A stretch of DNA of 64,000 nt from CAVXEF01 sp963827315 (GTDB taxonomy: Bacteria; Planctomycetota; Phycisphaerae; Sedimentisphaerales; Anaerobacaceae), in assembly GCA_963827315.1 (NCBI GenBank), contig CAWHAL010000002.1:124001-188000 (forward strand), written 5' to 3'. Positions 18,378 to 25,688 of the stretch are shown piece by piece. Positions within the stretch are counted from its first letter, which is position 1, and every line of letters starts with the position of its first letter. The notes under the pieces were generated by a model. That model saw only the letters and a program-made list of their open reading frames with translations. It made no database searches and was not told where the DNA came from. Position numbers and translations under genes: made by a program.

Positions 18378-18979
18378 TTCACTAATTCTCCCAAAATCTC
18401 TTTCAGATTGGCCCTGGCCCTGCTTAGTCTGCTCTTGACCGTACCCAGCTCAACCTTCAGCACCTCGCCAATCTGCTCGTAATTCATACCCTCAATATCC
18501 CGCAGAACAATTACCGCCCTCTGTGCATCGTCTAACTTATCCAGTGCTTTTAACACTATCGCGCACAACTCCTTATCTGCGGCAACCGTCGCCGGGTCAG
18601 GCGAATCATCATTATCCAAAATCGCCTTTAACGCTCCCTTTGCCTGCTCGTCTTCCTCGTCATTCTCAGCATCCAGCGACCTGAAAGCCAGCCTCGAACC
18701 CCGCTGGCAGTAATTCAAGGTCAGATTAACCGCTATCCTGAACGCCCACGTATAAAAGCTGCTTCTGCCCTCGAATTCACTTATGTTCTCTATTACTTTG
18801 ACAAACGTCTCCTGCGTAAGTTCCGCAGCGTCGTCGGCATTCGTACAAATCCGCAATATCGTGTTATAAATCCGGCTGTGATACTTGGTTATCAGCCGCT
18901 CCATCGCCGCGGACTCGCCTCCTCGGCACTGCCTCACTAAGAAGCTATCCTCACTTGTTTGAGCCGTCTTTTGCTGCAC
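18374..18979 (-). CDS. ECF-type RNA polymerase sigma factor
   Basis: The 201-residue sigma-70 family protein has region 2 at about residues 22-92 (AELTQETFVKVIENISEFEGRSSF, AFRIAVNLTLNYCQ) and region 4 at about 145-198 (LDDAQRAVIVLRDIEGMNYEQIGEVLKV, TVKSRLSRARANL). An acidic linker lies between. It starts with GTG at 18979, with AAGGAG 7 bases upstream. It is followed by an overlapping anti-sigma gene. What it controls is unknown. Confidence 0.92.
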   Translation of the reverse strand: MQQKTAQTSEDSFLVRQCRGGESAAMERLITKYHSRIYNTILRICTNADDAAELTQETFVKVIENISEFEGRSSFYTWAFRIAVNLTLNYCQRGSRLAFRSLDAENDEEDEQAKGALKAILDNDDSPDPATVAADKELCAIVLKALDKLDDAQRAVIVLRDIEGMNYEQIGEVLKVELGTVKSRLSRARANLKEILGELVK

Positions 18980-19057
18980 TATCTTGCTCCTTATTTAGAC
19001 CAACTTCGCCGCCTAAAGTTCCAAGAAATAGCCCAAAATCAGGGCCGATTTGCCCCT

Positions 19058-19086
19058 ATAATCCCAGATTAACCTCCCGCGGTCAA
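19058..19086 (-). promoter_or_regulatory. Sigma-70-type promoter of the ECF sigma/anti-sigma operon
   Basis: Leftward TTGACC (19086-19081), 17 bases, GATTAT (19063-19058). The leader to the GTG at 18979 is about 70 bases. Confidence 0.5.
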
Positions 19087-19112
19087 CCGAATTCAGCATC
19101 TCGTAAAAACGG

Positions 19113-19138
19113 TTAGCCCCCAACTTTATGTTGGGGGT
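19113..19138. repeat. TTAGCCCC hairpin, copy 1
   Basis: CCCCCAAC (19117-19124), loop TTTAT, GTTGGGGG (19130-19137), framed by TTAG and T. No T-run follows. Confidence 0.7.
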
Positions 19139-19166
19139 CAAAAACTATGTGAGGAACGCTTTTTGT

Positions 19167-19192
19167 TTAGCCCCGTTGCTTGCGACGGGGGT
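19167..19192. repeat. TTAGCCCC hairpin, copy 2
   Basis: CCCCGTTGC (19171-19179) pairs with GCGACGGGG (19182-19190) with one G-T pair. TTTAG precedes and GTT follows. It lies 29 bases after copy 1. Confidence 0.7.
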
Positions 19193-19364
19193 TCTATTCT
19201 ATTTTAAATCGTCTTGCCCGCCCCTTTTTTATAGGTTACAATATCTCTAATATTTCTAAGTTTTATTGGAAAAGTACCGGGGAATAGCAAAATGGCAGAG
19301 AAATTGCCTGCAATGCCAAATAGTATTGGTTGAAAATCCCCCAAAAATTTCACCCCAAACCCTG

Positions 19365-19393
19365 TTGCTGACTTCCCGTATAATCGTTATAAT
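19365..19393 (+). promoter_or_regulatory. Promoter of the R-M island
   Basis: TTGCTG (19365-19370), 17 bases, TATAAT (19388-19393). Another TATAAT lies 9 bases upstream (19379-19384). AAAGGAG then precedes the ATG at 19421 by 10 bases. Confidence 0.6.
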
Positions 19394-19420
19394 CACATCT
19401 TGAAAGGAGACCGACGCCGA

Positions 19421-20695
19421 ATGGAATCACGCACAATCCAACTGACCTCTGCCGCTCATAAGTATGGCAATTTATATCTTAGTCGCTGCGGTAACGATTT
19501 CTTCCCTGAAGATTCATTCGGCGAAACTTCAGCAAAAAAGGGTACTGGCACACCTGTTACCCTGAAAGTTTATGGCTTGGAATCAACAATAAATACTGAT
19601 ATCCCAAAAGACAAAAAGATTTTCAGACAAAGGACTTGGGTAAAAGAATTTGTAAGGAAAAACAATCTCTCGCCGGACGACATCGTCCGCATAAACCGCT
19701 TGTCGAAAAGGGTCTATGAAATTGAACCTGTAAACAGACAACTTACGTTTATTGACCTTTTTGCCGGAATCGGCGGTACCCGCTTGGCTTTTGAAAGGGC
19801 TGGCTGCAAATGCGTCTTTTCCTCTGAATGGGATAAATTTGCGCAACAAACATACGAGGCAAACTTCGGGGAAAAACCACATGGCGATATTCGTAAAATC
19901 CCAAGTTCCGAAATTCCCGACCACGACATCCTCGTCGCCGGTTTTCCTTGTCAACCGTTCTCGATTTCCGGTGTGTCCAAGAAGAACGCTCTTGGCAAAC
20001 CACACGGATTCAACGATCCTACACAAGGTACGCTCTTCTTTGAAATAAAACGAATCCTCCGCGACAAGAGGCCGATGGCGTTTCTTCTTGAAAACGTTAA
20101 ACACCTCAAACGCCACGACCAGGGCCGAACTTTCCAGGTCATAATGCACGCACTTGCTGACGAACTTGGATATGATGTCCACGAAGAAGTCTTCGACGCT
20201 ATTGACTACGTCCCGCAGCATCGCGAACGTATTTTCATTGTAGGCTTTCGAAAACCAGTGCTTTTTGAATTCCCGCACCGCAATCCGGTTAAAAGACCGA
20301 AATTCCGGGATATCCTTGAAAAGAACGTCCCCGATAAATACACCCTCACTGACCATTTATGGAACTATCTCCAGGCCTACGCAAAGAAACATAAAGAAAA
20401 GGGTAATGGTTTTCAGTACGGGCTTACGGATTTGGATGGAATCGCCAGGACAATGAGTGCCAGGTATCATAAAGATGGCGCAGAAATTCTAATCCCCCAG
20501 AATTCCGGCAAAAATCCTCGTCGTCTTACCCCTCGCGAATGCGCTCACTTAATGGGTTTTACACAACTCAGACCTGATTTTAAAATACCTGTCTCCGATA
20601 CTCAGGCATATAGACAATTTGGAAATTCAGTTGTTGTTCCACTTGTACATGATATCGCATTGGAAATAGTTAAGATTATAAGGGCAAAAAGATGA
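19421..20695 (+). CDS. DNA cytosine-5 methyltransferase with N-terminal extension
   Basis: The 424-residue enzyme methylates cytosine C5 with SAM. Motifs are in order: DLFAGIGGTRLAFERAG (I, residues 112-128), PCQPF (IV, catalytic C177), ENVKHL (VI, 224-229), QHRER (VIII, 266-270), and C-terminal QFGNSVVVP (X). The first about 105 residues are an extra domain (GNDFFPEDSFGE, FRQRTWVKEFVRKNNLSPDDIV) that resembles B3/EcoRII-N-like DNA-binding barrels; this assignment is inference. AAAGGAG sets the start at 19421. It overlaps the next gene by 4 bases; the target sequence is unknown. Confidence 0.93.
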   Translation: MESRTIQLTSAAHKYGNLYLSRCGNDFFPEDSFGETSAKKGTGTPVTLKVYGLESTINTDIPKDKKIFRQRTWVKEFVRKNNLSPDDIVRINRLSKRVYEIEPVNRQLTFIDLFAGIGGTRLAFERAGCKCVFSSEWDKFAQQTYEANFGEKPHGDIRKIPSSEIPDHDILVAGFPCQPFSISGVSKKNALGKPHGFNDPTQGTLFFEIKRILRDKRPMAFLLENVKHLKRHDQGRTFQVIMHALADELGYDVHEEVFDAIDYVPQHRERIFIVGFRKPVLFEFPHRNPVKRPKFRDILEKNVPDKYTLTDHLWNYLQAYAKKHKEKGNGFQYGLTDLDGIARTMSARYHKDGAEILIPQNSGKNPRRLTPRECAHLMGFTQLRPDFKIPVSDTQAYRQFGNSVVVPLVHDIALEIVKIIRAKR

Positions 20696-21666
20696 CACCC
20701 CAACCAGCTAATTCCAACTCAATATCGTTAGCCGAGATGCGTTCCTATCTCTCTCGGACTATGAGCAGCGTTAATCAAAACAAACTACGCGGAACGCTTG
20801 CGGAGATTAGTTTCAGGGAATATGTATCAAATCTCGGTTTCGGTGATCACGTCTCCGAGGGAGGCTGGATTGTTAGAAGCGACGCTAGGGGAGATTACCA
20901 CTTCGGCCAAAATACAGCGGTATTTTTCCCAGAGACTGTCCATGCCGATTCGGATTATCCTCACAATAGACAACTACCATCGCCTCGACTTGGCCTCCAT
21001 ACGATATGTGCCACATTCCATCAGATTGGAATTCAAAGCTATTACTGCACACCGGTTATTGAACGCCGTGATGGTCTTCCGCTGGTAAGTTGGCGGGCAA
21101 TCCAGTTGGGACGGCCCGACACAACAGACTATCAAGTCTTTCCGGATTGCATACTTGGCTTCAACGCTCGAGTTCGTCCTTACAATTTCGAGAAATACCA
21201 CAATGATGTCGCAACTATCCCTGACGAGTCAGTCCCCATCGAGTTCTCAAAAGAATCCACACGCGTTGCATTCAACTCAAAATATTTCTGTGAGCCATCT
21301 GATGTTGATGGGCTTTTCTGGGGTGAACGTCTGACTTACCCAATTGAGATTAAGGAGAAGACGCGGGCAAGCAGTTCCTCGATAGGCGACTTCTTCGGTA
21401 TTGATGTTGGTCCCTTCGTCAAACTTGCTTACTATGCTGCTAAACGAGGGAATCTCCATTCGCTTTTTGTGGTCAGAGAAATTGATAACGCAGACACACG
21501 TAATTTGGTCGCATGGCGATATATTACTTTCGACCGCATGGCGCAGTTTGCATCTTGGGTTTTCCAGCCTGGCGGTCGCAGTATGACCGGCGGTAGGAGT
21601 GCGACGATCAAAATCCCCGTGGACCGATTTGGTATTCTCAATGCGGAAGCATTAAGAAGCCTTTAA
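20692..21666 (+). CDS. Probable type II restriction endonuclease (PD-(D/E)XK candidate)
   Basis: A 324-residue protein of no family recognised with certainty. Its place between an overlapping cytosine methyltransferase and a Vsr gene makes it the likely cutting enzyme of the system. A candidate PD-(D/E)XK centre is visible: D206 in DVDGLFWGERL, then E219-I-K221 in YPIEIKEKT after a beta-strand-like stretch. No methyltransferase or helicase motif is present. Its start overlaps the methyltransferase stop (ATGA) and its stop TAA overlaps the Vsr ATG by one base, so translation is coupled. Confidence 0.72.
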   Translation: MTPQPANSNSISLAEMRSYLSRTMSSVNQNKLRGTLAEISFREYVSNLGFGDHVSEGGWIVRSDARGDYHFGQNTAVFFPETVHADSDYPHNRQLPSPRLGLHTICATFHQIGIQSYYCTPVIERRDGLPLVSWRAIQLGRPDTTDYQVFPDCILGFNARVRPYNFEKYHNDVATIPDESVPIEFSKESTRVAFNSKYFCEPSDVDGLFWGERLTYPIEIKEKTRASSSSIGDFFGIDVGPFVKLAYYAAKRGNLHSLFVVREIDNADTRNLVAWRYITFDRMAQFASWVFQPGGRSMTGGRSATIKIPVDRFGILNAEALRSL

Positions 21667-22076
21667 TGGTTGATGTTCACAATAAACAGCAGCGTTCCTT
21701 CAATATGTCGCAAATTCGGTCCAAGGATACCTCGCCGGAGTTAATTGTTCGTTCTCTCGTTCATCGTATGGGTTATCGTTATGCCCTGCATCGCAGTGAT
21801 CTGCCCGGCCACCCGGATCTTGTGCTGGTCAGGCACAAAAAGATAATTTTTGTTCACGGCTGTTTCTGGCATATGCACCGATGCCGTTTTGGCCGGGTCA
21901 CCCCTGCCACAAACGCAAAATTCTGGCAGGTTAAACGCCGGGGAAATGTTGATCGCGACAAACGCAATCTCAGAAAACTGCGCCTCGCCGGCTGGAAAGT
22001 CCTCATCGTATGGGAATGTCAGACCCGCAGCCTAAAAAAATTATCTACCAAACTTATGAAGTTCTTAAAATCTTAA
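21666..22076 (+). CDS. vsr: Very short patch repair endonuclease Vsr
   Basis: The 136-residue nicking enzyme corrects T:G mismatches made when 5-methylcytosine deaminates, so it guards the sites of the adjacent methyltransferase. Key positions line up with E. coli Vsr numbering: D51 in GHPDLVLV, and H64 and H69 in IFVHGCFWHMH, with the zinc-binding RCRFGRVTPATN and FWQVKRRGNVDRD. Position 63, a Thr in E. coli, is Val here. It is the last gene of the island. Confidence 0.93.
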   Translation: MVDVHNKQQRSFNMSQIRSKDTSPELIVRSLVHRMGYRYALHRSDLPGHPDLVLVRHKKIIFVHGCFWHMHRCRFGRVTPATNAKFWQVKRRGNVDRDKRNLRKLRLAGWKVLIVWECQTRSLKKLSTKLMKFLKS

Positions 22077-22282
22077 CCTTCCGTTCTGCCCCCCGACGAA
22101 ATCGCCATCGTGGAAGGGCATAGTAAAGCAGATTGACGAGATACTCGCCGTCCACACCGGCTGGCCAAATGCCTCCTCGGCCTAACCCACAATAAAAAAA
22201 TCCGCCGTCCGGCGACTCCTCCAACTAACGACTAACGACCAGCGACTAACGACTAACTTGCCCCCAACCTAATCCGCGTTAC

Positions 22283-22305
22283 TTGTCCTGAGCTTGTCGA
22301 AGGAG
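22283..22305 (-). repeat. TTCGAC..GCTCA dispersed element, short copy
   Basis: Read leftward it contains CCTTCGACAAGCTCAGG, which shares TTCGACAAGCTCA with copies before argF (24741) and groEL copy 3 (34864). Confidence 0.6.
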
Positions 22306-22371
22306 CAACCGCCCCAAAAATCTCAAATCGAAAGCCGAACAATCTCTCTCCATGCTTTATTAAAAGGCTCG

Positions 22372-22399
22372 TAGTCCTTTCGATTAGTCAAAAGGACTA
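22372..22399. repeat. Hairpin, 9-base arms
   Basis: TAGTCCTTT (22372-22380) and AAAGGACTA (22391-22399) around a 10-base loop. No T-run follows. Confidence 0.55.
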
Positions 22400-22411
22400 G
22401 AACAATAAAAG

Positions 22412-22434
22412 AATACCTAAGTATCTTAGGTATT
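22412..22434. repeat. Perfect hairpin, 10-base arms
   Basis: AATACCTAAG (22412-22421), TAT, CTTAGGTATT (22425-22434). It lies 12 bases after the previous hairpin; a terminator for the R-M island is possible, but a U-tract is missing. Confidence 0.55.
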
Positions 22435-22518
22435 GTATTCCTTCTTTCTTCCCTGTCCGCTAAACGCTACCCGCTCCACGCTGCCCGCCATCCTCCGACT
22501 TCTGTCTTCTGCTCTTTT

Positions 22519-22610
22519 GTCTGTGGTCTGATGTCCGGTGTCTGGTGTCTGTGGTCTGGCGTCTGTGGTCTGATGTCCGGTGTCTGGCGTCTGTGGTCTG
22601 GTGTCTGGAG
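22519..22610 (+). repeat. Tandem tract with 42-base period
   Basis: Units start GTCTGTGGTCTG and alternate with ATGTCCGGTGTCTGG. The composite unit at 22519 recurs at 22561, and the second is followed by a partial third. There are no spacers of the CRISPR kind. Confidence 0.75.
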
Positions 22611-22632
22611 TCCGCGCTGCTGCGCGCTCATT

Positions 22633-22718
22633 TGCGCAAGGGGGTACTTCAATCACTGTCCAAAACGCACCAATTTCTTGCAATTTTTGCTAATTTTTTG
22701 AAATTTTTACGAATTTTT
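22633..22718 (+). repeat. Dispersed repeat, copy 2 (pair of 4027-4130)
   Basis: It shares TGCGCA, GGGGGTACTTCAATCACTGT, the CCAAAACGCACC segment and the AATTTTT tract with copy 1, with a single early mismatch (A for G) and a shorter T-rich tail. Confidence 0.85.
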
Positions 22719-22779
22719 GCAAATTTTTCTTGCCTCACCTGCCTCACCAACGCCGGCTAAACAACCCTATAATTGATGA

Positions 22780-22808
22780 TTGATTATTTGCAGCGGGGTG
22801 GTTAGAAT
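22780..22808 (+). promoter_or_regulatory. Sigma-70-type promoter before leader peptide
   Basis: TTGATT (22780-22785), 17 bases, TAGAAT (22803-22808). Transcription would start near 22815, just before the hairpin that covers the first Shine-Dalgarno. Confidence 0.6.
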
Positions 22809-22827
22809 AGCGTTTTTAGTTTTATAA

Positions 22828-22859
22828 AGGAGGTGAGATATGAAATTACCTCACCTTCT
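22828..22859 (+). promoter_or_regulatory. Hairpin that hides a Shine-Dalgarno and start codon
   Basis: AGGAGGTGAG (22828-22837) pairs with CTCACCTTCT (22850-22859), ten pairs with one G-U. The loop holds the ATG at 22840. Opening it would expose a very strong ribosome binding site. Confidence 0.6.
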
Positions 22860-22893
22860 AAGTGTTGGCCGTGTATGTAGTTATTGTTTTTAG
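22840..22893 (+). CDS. Possible 17-residue leader peptide
   Basis: ATG at 22840, 17 codons (MKLPHLLSVGRVCSYCF), stop TAG at 22891-22893. A near-perfect AAAGGAGGTGAG lies before the start, inside a hairpin. The stop codon overlaps the AGGAGG of the next gene, so translation of this frame could control the membrane protein gene downstream. No homologue is recognised; it may be a real leader or merely a regulatory structure. Confidence 0.4.
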   Translation: MKLPHLLSVGRVCSYCF

Positions 22894-22905
22894 GAGGTTT
22901 TTCAA

Positions 22906-23193
22906 ATGATTGGCAGATTAGGATTCTGGCCTTTAGGGCCGATAGTCAGCGTCAGGATTATTCTCGGTGTTTTAGCTATAGCGGGAGCGGTATTCTCGGT
23001 TGTTATGCTGATAGACTGCCTGAGAAGGCCAGTCAAGAAATTCGCAAATCCCCTGACAAAAAACGGTGAGTACGACAGGCTGGTATGGGCAGCGGCGATT
23101 GTTCTGTCGCTATGGTTCTATTTTTTAGGAGCAATAGTTTACTTCTTCGTGGTGATGCAAGGCAAGGGCAAAGGTGCTGAGAATAAAGATTAA
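22906..23193 (+). CDS. Small two-helix membrane protein, PLDc_N-like
   Basis: A 95-residue protein with two membrane helices (about residues 15-38 and 61-85). The pattern VMLIDCLRRP, then a polar loop with EYDRLVWAAAIVLSLWFYFLGAIVYFF, fits the phospholipase D N-terminal-like (PLDc_N) small membrane domain found alone in many bacteria. No enzyme domain follows. AGGAGG lies 8 bases upstream. Function is unknown; the leader hairpin before it suggests regulated translation. Confidence 0.7.
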   Translation: MIGRLGFWPLGPIVSVRIILGVLAIAGAVFSVVMLIDCLRRPVKKFANPLTKNGEYDRLVWAAAIVLSLWFYFLGAIVYFFVVMQGKGKGAENKD

Positions 23194-23274
23194 CTCCCTG
23201 CCCTGAACTGCTTTGAGCTGACATACCAAAATTAGTTAATTAGTGAATTAAGGGAATTTCCTTAGGAAAATGCA

Positions 23275-23490
23275 ATGGCATATATAATACTACTTATCGC
23301 AGCGGTACTCGTAGGCATAGGGTGGATAGCGTACGGCATCTGGGACTATAGGGAACGCAAGCGTGAAAAAGAGGAGCCTGACCGGTCAACGGAGCATCTG
23401 GAAAAGGTGAAAAAATCATTCGAAGAGTACACGAAGAAGATGGAAGACTACAAATTGAAACCATACGAACGCAAGGGCAAAGACAAATAA
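23275..23490 (+). CDS. Small membrane-anchored coiled-coil protein
   Basis: A 71-residue protein with one N-terminal membrane helix (AYIILLIAAVLVGIGWIAYGIW) and a highly charged, probably coiled-coil tail (EHLEKVKKSFEEYTKKMEDYK). No family is recognised. It lies 81 bases after the PLDc_N-like gene and 48 bases before argD, on the same strand. Confidence 0.6.
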   Translation: MAYIILLIAAVLVGIGWIAYGIWDYRERKREKEEPDRSTEHLEKVKKSFEEYTKKMEDYKLKPYERKGKDK

Positions 23491-23514
23491 GGTGATGGAT
23501 AGGGGGCGGGACAA

Positions 23515-23535
23515 ATCCGCCTGAGGCGGATAAAA
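23515..23535. repeat. TCCGCC-GGCGGA palindrome before argD
   Basis: ATCCGCC (23515-23521), TGA, GGCGGAT (23525-23531), then AAAA. It ends 4 bases before the argD ATG. The same core and tail recur at the end of argD. Confidence 0.75.
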
Positions 23536-23538
23536 GAT

Positions 23539-24729
23539 ATGACGACAGCGGAGATAATTGAATTGTTTGATAAATACGTTATAGCCAATTACCATCGGCT
23601 GCCGCGGGCGATTGTCAAAGGCGAGGGCTGCTACTGCTTCGACGCCGACGGGAACAAGATATTAGATATGTTCCCCGGGTGGGCGGTCAGCGGGATAGGG
23701 CACTGCCATCCGAAGGTTGTCGAAGCGATACGCAAACAGTCTGGTGAGCTTCTGCATATAGACAACACGTTTTACTCTGAGCCGCAGGGTATATTGGCGA
23801 AGCTATTGAGTGAACGGGCGTTCGGAGGCAAGAGTTTTTTCTGCAACAGCGGAGCGGAGGCGAATGAAGCTGCGTTGAAACTGGCCCGTTTGTACACGGC
23901 AAAAGAAAAGTACAAATTTATCACTGCGGAGGGCAGTTTCCACGGTCGAACCTTCGCGACAGTAAGCGCTACAGCCCAGCCGAAATATCATGAGGGATTT
24001 CTGCCTTTGCTGCCGGGGTTTGTTTATGTGCCGTTTAACGATATTGAGGCGCTGGAGTCGGCGTTCAGCGATGAGGTTGCGGCGGTGATGGTCGAGCCAA
24101 TCCAGGGCGAAGGCGGAATAAACATAGCAACCGCAGAGTATTTAGAGAAGATTCGCGAACTGTGCGATGCCAACGGTGCGGTTATGATTTTAGACGAGGT
24201 ACAAACAGGAATCGGCAGGACCGGCAAATGGTTCGCGTATCAGCATTTTGATGTTGAGCCGGATATTATAACGATGGCCAAGGCGCTCGGCGGCGGCGTG
24301 GCAATAGGAGCGATGATGGCCAAAAAAGAGATTGCAGCTTGCTTTGTGCCGGGTAAACACGCATCGACATTCGGCGGCAATGCTCTGGCGTGCGCGGCAG
24401 CGATTGCGGTTATTGAAGCAATAGAGGAAGATAACCTTCTGGAAAACGCGGTCAAACTCGGTCAATATACTAAGAACAAGCTCGAACAGCTAAAGCAGAA
24501 GCATCCGATTATCGACCATATTCGCGGGATAGGTCTTATGATTGGTATTCAACTGACAAGCAGCGGCGAGAAAATAGTCAATAAATGTCTTGAGAAGGGT
24601 CTGCGAATAAATTGTACCAATGATACGGTTTTGCGGTTTATGCCGCCGATGATTGCCAGCCGCAACCAAATCGACGAGGCCATCGAGATTCTCGACGGCG
24701 TTCTGAGTGAGTCCGCCTCCGGCGGATAA
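23539..24729 (+). CDS. argD: Acetylornithine aminotransferase
   Basis: The 396-residue PLP enzyme of the class III family converts N-acetylglutamate semialdehyde to acetylornithine in arginine synthesis. Seen: FFCNSGAEANEAALKLAR, SFHGRTFATVSAT, the PLP Asp segment VMILDEVQTGIGRTGK, and MAKALGGGVAIGAM with the Schiff-base Lys. The last residues SASGG and the stop TAA come from a TCCGCC-GGCGGA palindrome. argF follows 33 bases later. No clear Shine-Dalgarno is present; the palindrome lies where one would be. Confidence 0.93.
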   Translation: MTTAEIIELFDKYVIANYHRLPRAIVKGEGCYCFDADGNKILDMFPGWAVSGIGHCHPKVVEAIRKQSGELLHIDNTFYSEPQGILAKLLSERAFGGKSFFCNSGAEANEAALKLARLYTAKEKYKFITAEGSFHGRTFATVSATAQPKYHEGFLPLLPGFVYVPFNDIEALESAFSDEVAAVMVEPIQGEGGINIATAEYLEKIRELCDANGAVMILDEVQTGIGRTGKWFAYQHFDVEPDIITMAKALGGGVAIGAMMAKKEIAACFVPGKHASTFGGNALACAAAIAVIEAIEEDNLLENAVKLGQYTKNKLEQLKQKHPIIDHIRGIGLMIGIQLTSSGEKIVNKCLEKGLRINCTNDTVLRFMPPMIASRNQIDEAIEILDGVLSESASGG

Positions 24730-24731
24730 AA
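24712..24731. repeat. TCCGCC-GGCGGA palindrome forming the end of argD
   Basis: TCCGCC (24712-24717), TCC, GGCGGA (24721-24726), TAAAA. TAA is the argD stop codon. Confidence 0.75.
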
Positions 24732-24740
24732 GTGCAAATA

Positions 24741-24760
24741 GTTCGACAAGCTCACTACGA
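24741..24760 (+). repeat. TTCGAC..GCTCA element before argF
   Basis: GTTCGACAAGCTCACTACGA ends 2 bases before the argF ATG, so no ordinary Shine-Dalgarno is present there. The first 17 bases recur at 34864-34880 before groEL copy 3. Confidence 0.7.
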
Positions 24761-24762
24761 AA

Positions 24763-25674
24763 ATGAAAGATTTTATTTCCATAAGCAGCTACCCGGTCGC
24801 GCTACTAAAAGAACTGCTGCGCGAAAGCAGTGAACTGAAGAAACAATACAAAAGCGGTAAGCGGGATTTATGCCTTAGCGGCAAGACTGTGGTAATGCTT
24901 TTCGAGAAGCCAAGTCTGCGAACGCGAATAAGTTTTGAAGTCGCAATGACGAACCTTGGCGGCATCGCGCTTTACGTCAGGCCTGAAGATGTCGGGGGTA
25001 TCGGCAAGCGAGAGCCGGTCAAAGATATTGGGAGGGTTCTGAGCCGATACGTTGACGGAATAGTGGCGCGGACGTTTGAGCATCGGACCGCCGTGGAGCT
25101 GGCTGAGTATGCGACGGTTCCGGTGATAAACGCCCTGACTGACCGGCTGCACCCGTGCCAGGCGATGGCTGATGTGCTGACTATCAGCGAACACTTTAAG
25201 CAGTTGGAAGGGATAAAAATCGCATTCATCGGCGACGGCAATAACGTTGCCCGGTCGCTATCGTCGGCGTGTGCGAAGTTCGGTATGAAAATGGTGATTG
25301 CCTCGCCTGTCGGTTACGAACTCGACGACGAATCGATTGCGGAGGCCAATAAGATATCAGCCGACAGCGTCCGGCAGACGAATAACCCGGCTGATGCGGC
25401 AGCAGATGCCGACGTTATTTATACCGACACATGGGTAAGTATGGGGCAGGAGAACGAAAAGCAAAAGCGCATCAAGGCTTTTGCGGGCTTTCAGGTCAAT
25501 GCTGAGCTTGTCAAGTGTGCGCCGGCCGGCGTCAAGATTATGCACTGTCTGCCGGCTTATCGGGGTTTTGAAATCACCGATGAGGTCGCCGAGTCGGAAA
25601 ATTCGATTATGTTCGACCAGGCCGAGAACCGCCTGCACTTCCAACGGGCACTGCTAAAGAAGTTGATGAGCTAA
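24763..25674 (+). CDS. argF: Ornithine carbamoyltransferase
   Basis: The 303-residue cytosolic enzyme makes citrulline from ornithine and carbamoyl phosphate. Seen: the carbamoyl-phosphate loop FEKPSLRTRISFEVA, DRLHPCQAMAD, the DGNNVARS segment, and the ornithine-binding MHCLPAYRGFEI with the catalytic Cys. The length is typical. It is paired with argD, so the window holds two steps of arginine synthesis. Confidence 0.95.
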   Translation: MKDFISISSYPVALLKELLRESSELKKQYKSGKRDLCLSGKTVVMLFEKPSLRTRISFEVAMTNLGGIALYVRPEDVGGIGKREPVKDIGRVLSRYVDGIVARTFEHRTAVELAEYATVPVINALTDRLHPCQAMADVLTISEHFKQLEGIKIAFIGDGNNVARSLSSACAKFGMKMVIASPVGYELDDESIAEANKISADSVRQTNNPADAAADADVIYTDTWVSMGQENEKQKRIKAFAGFQVNAELVKCAPAGVKIMHCLPAYRGFEITDEVAESENSIMFDQAENRLHFQRALLKKLMS

Positions 25675-25688
25675 CCATCAAAAGACAG

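Larger units (their letters stand above)
18980..19420. other. Divergent intergenic region between ECF sigma operon and R-M island
   Basis: No gene is seen. It contains the leftward sigma operon promoter, two TTAGCCCC hairpins (19113-19138 and 19167-19192), and the rightward methyltransferase promoter and ribosome binding site. Confidence 0.6.
22077..22839. other. Repeat-rich intergenic region after the R-M island
   Basis: No intact gene. In order: a possible decayed coding remnant (22081-22195), an ACTAACG word tract (22222-22258), a TTCGACAAGCTCA-family element (22283-22305), two hairpins (22372-22399, 22412-22434), a 42-base-period tandem tract (22519-22610), the second copy of the 4027 repeat (22633-22718), and a promoter (22780-22808). 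Confidence 0.65.

Noticed and set aside
22519..22610. Possible CRISPR array
   Set aside because: Units are contiguous and degenerate, with no unique spacers and no cas genes nearby.
22426..22683. Reverse frames rich in PDTRPQT
   Set aside because: They are translations of the tandem word tract, with no start signal or conserved context.
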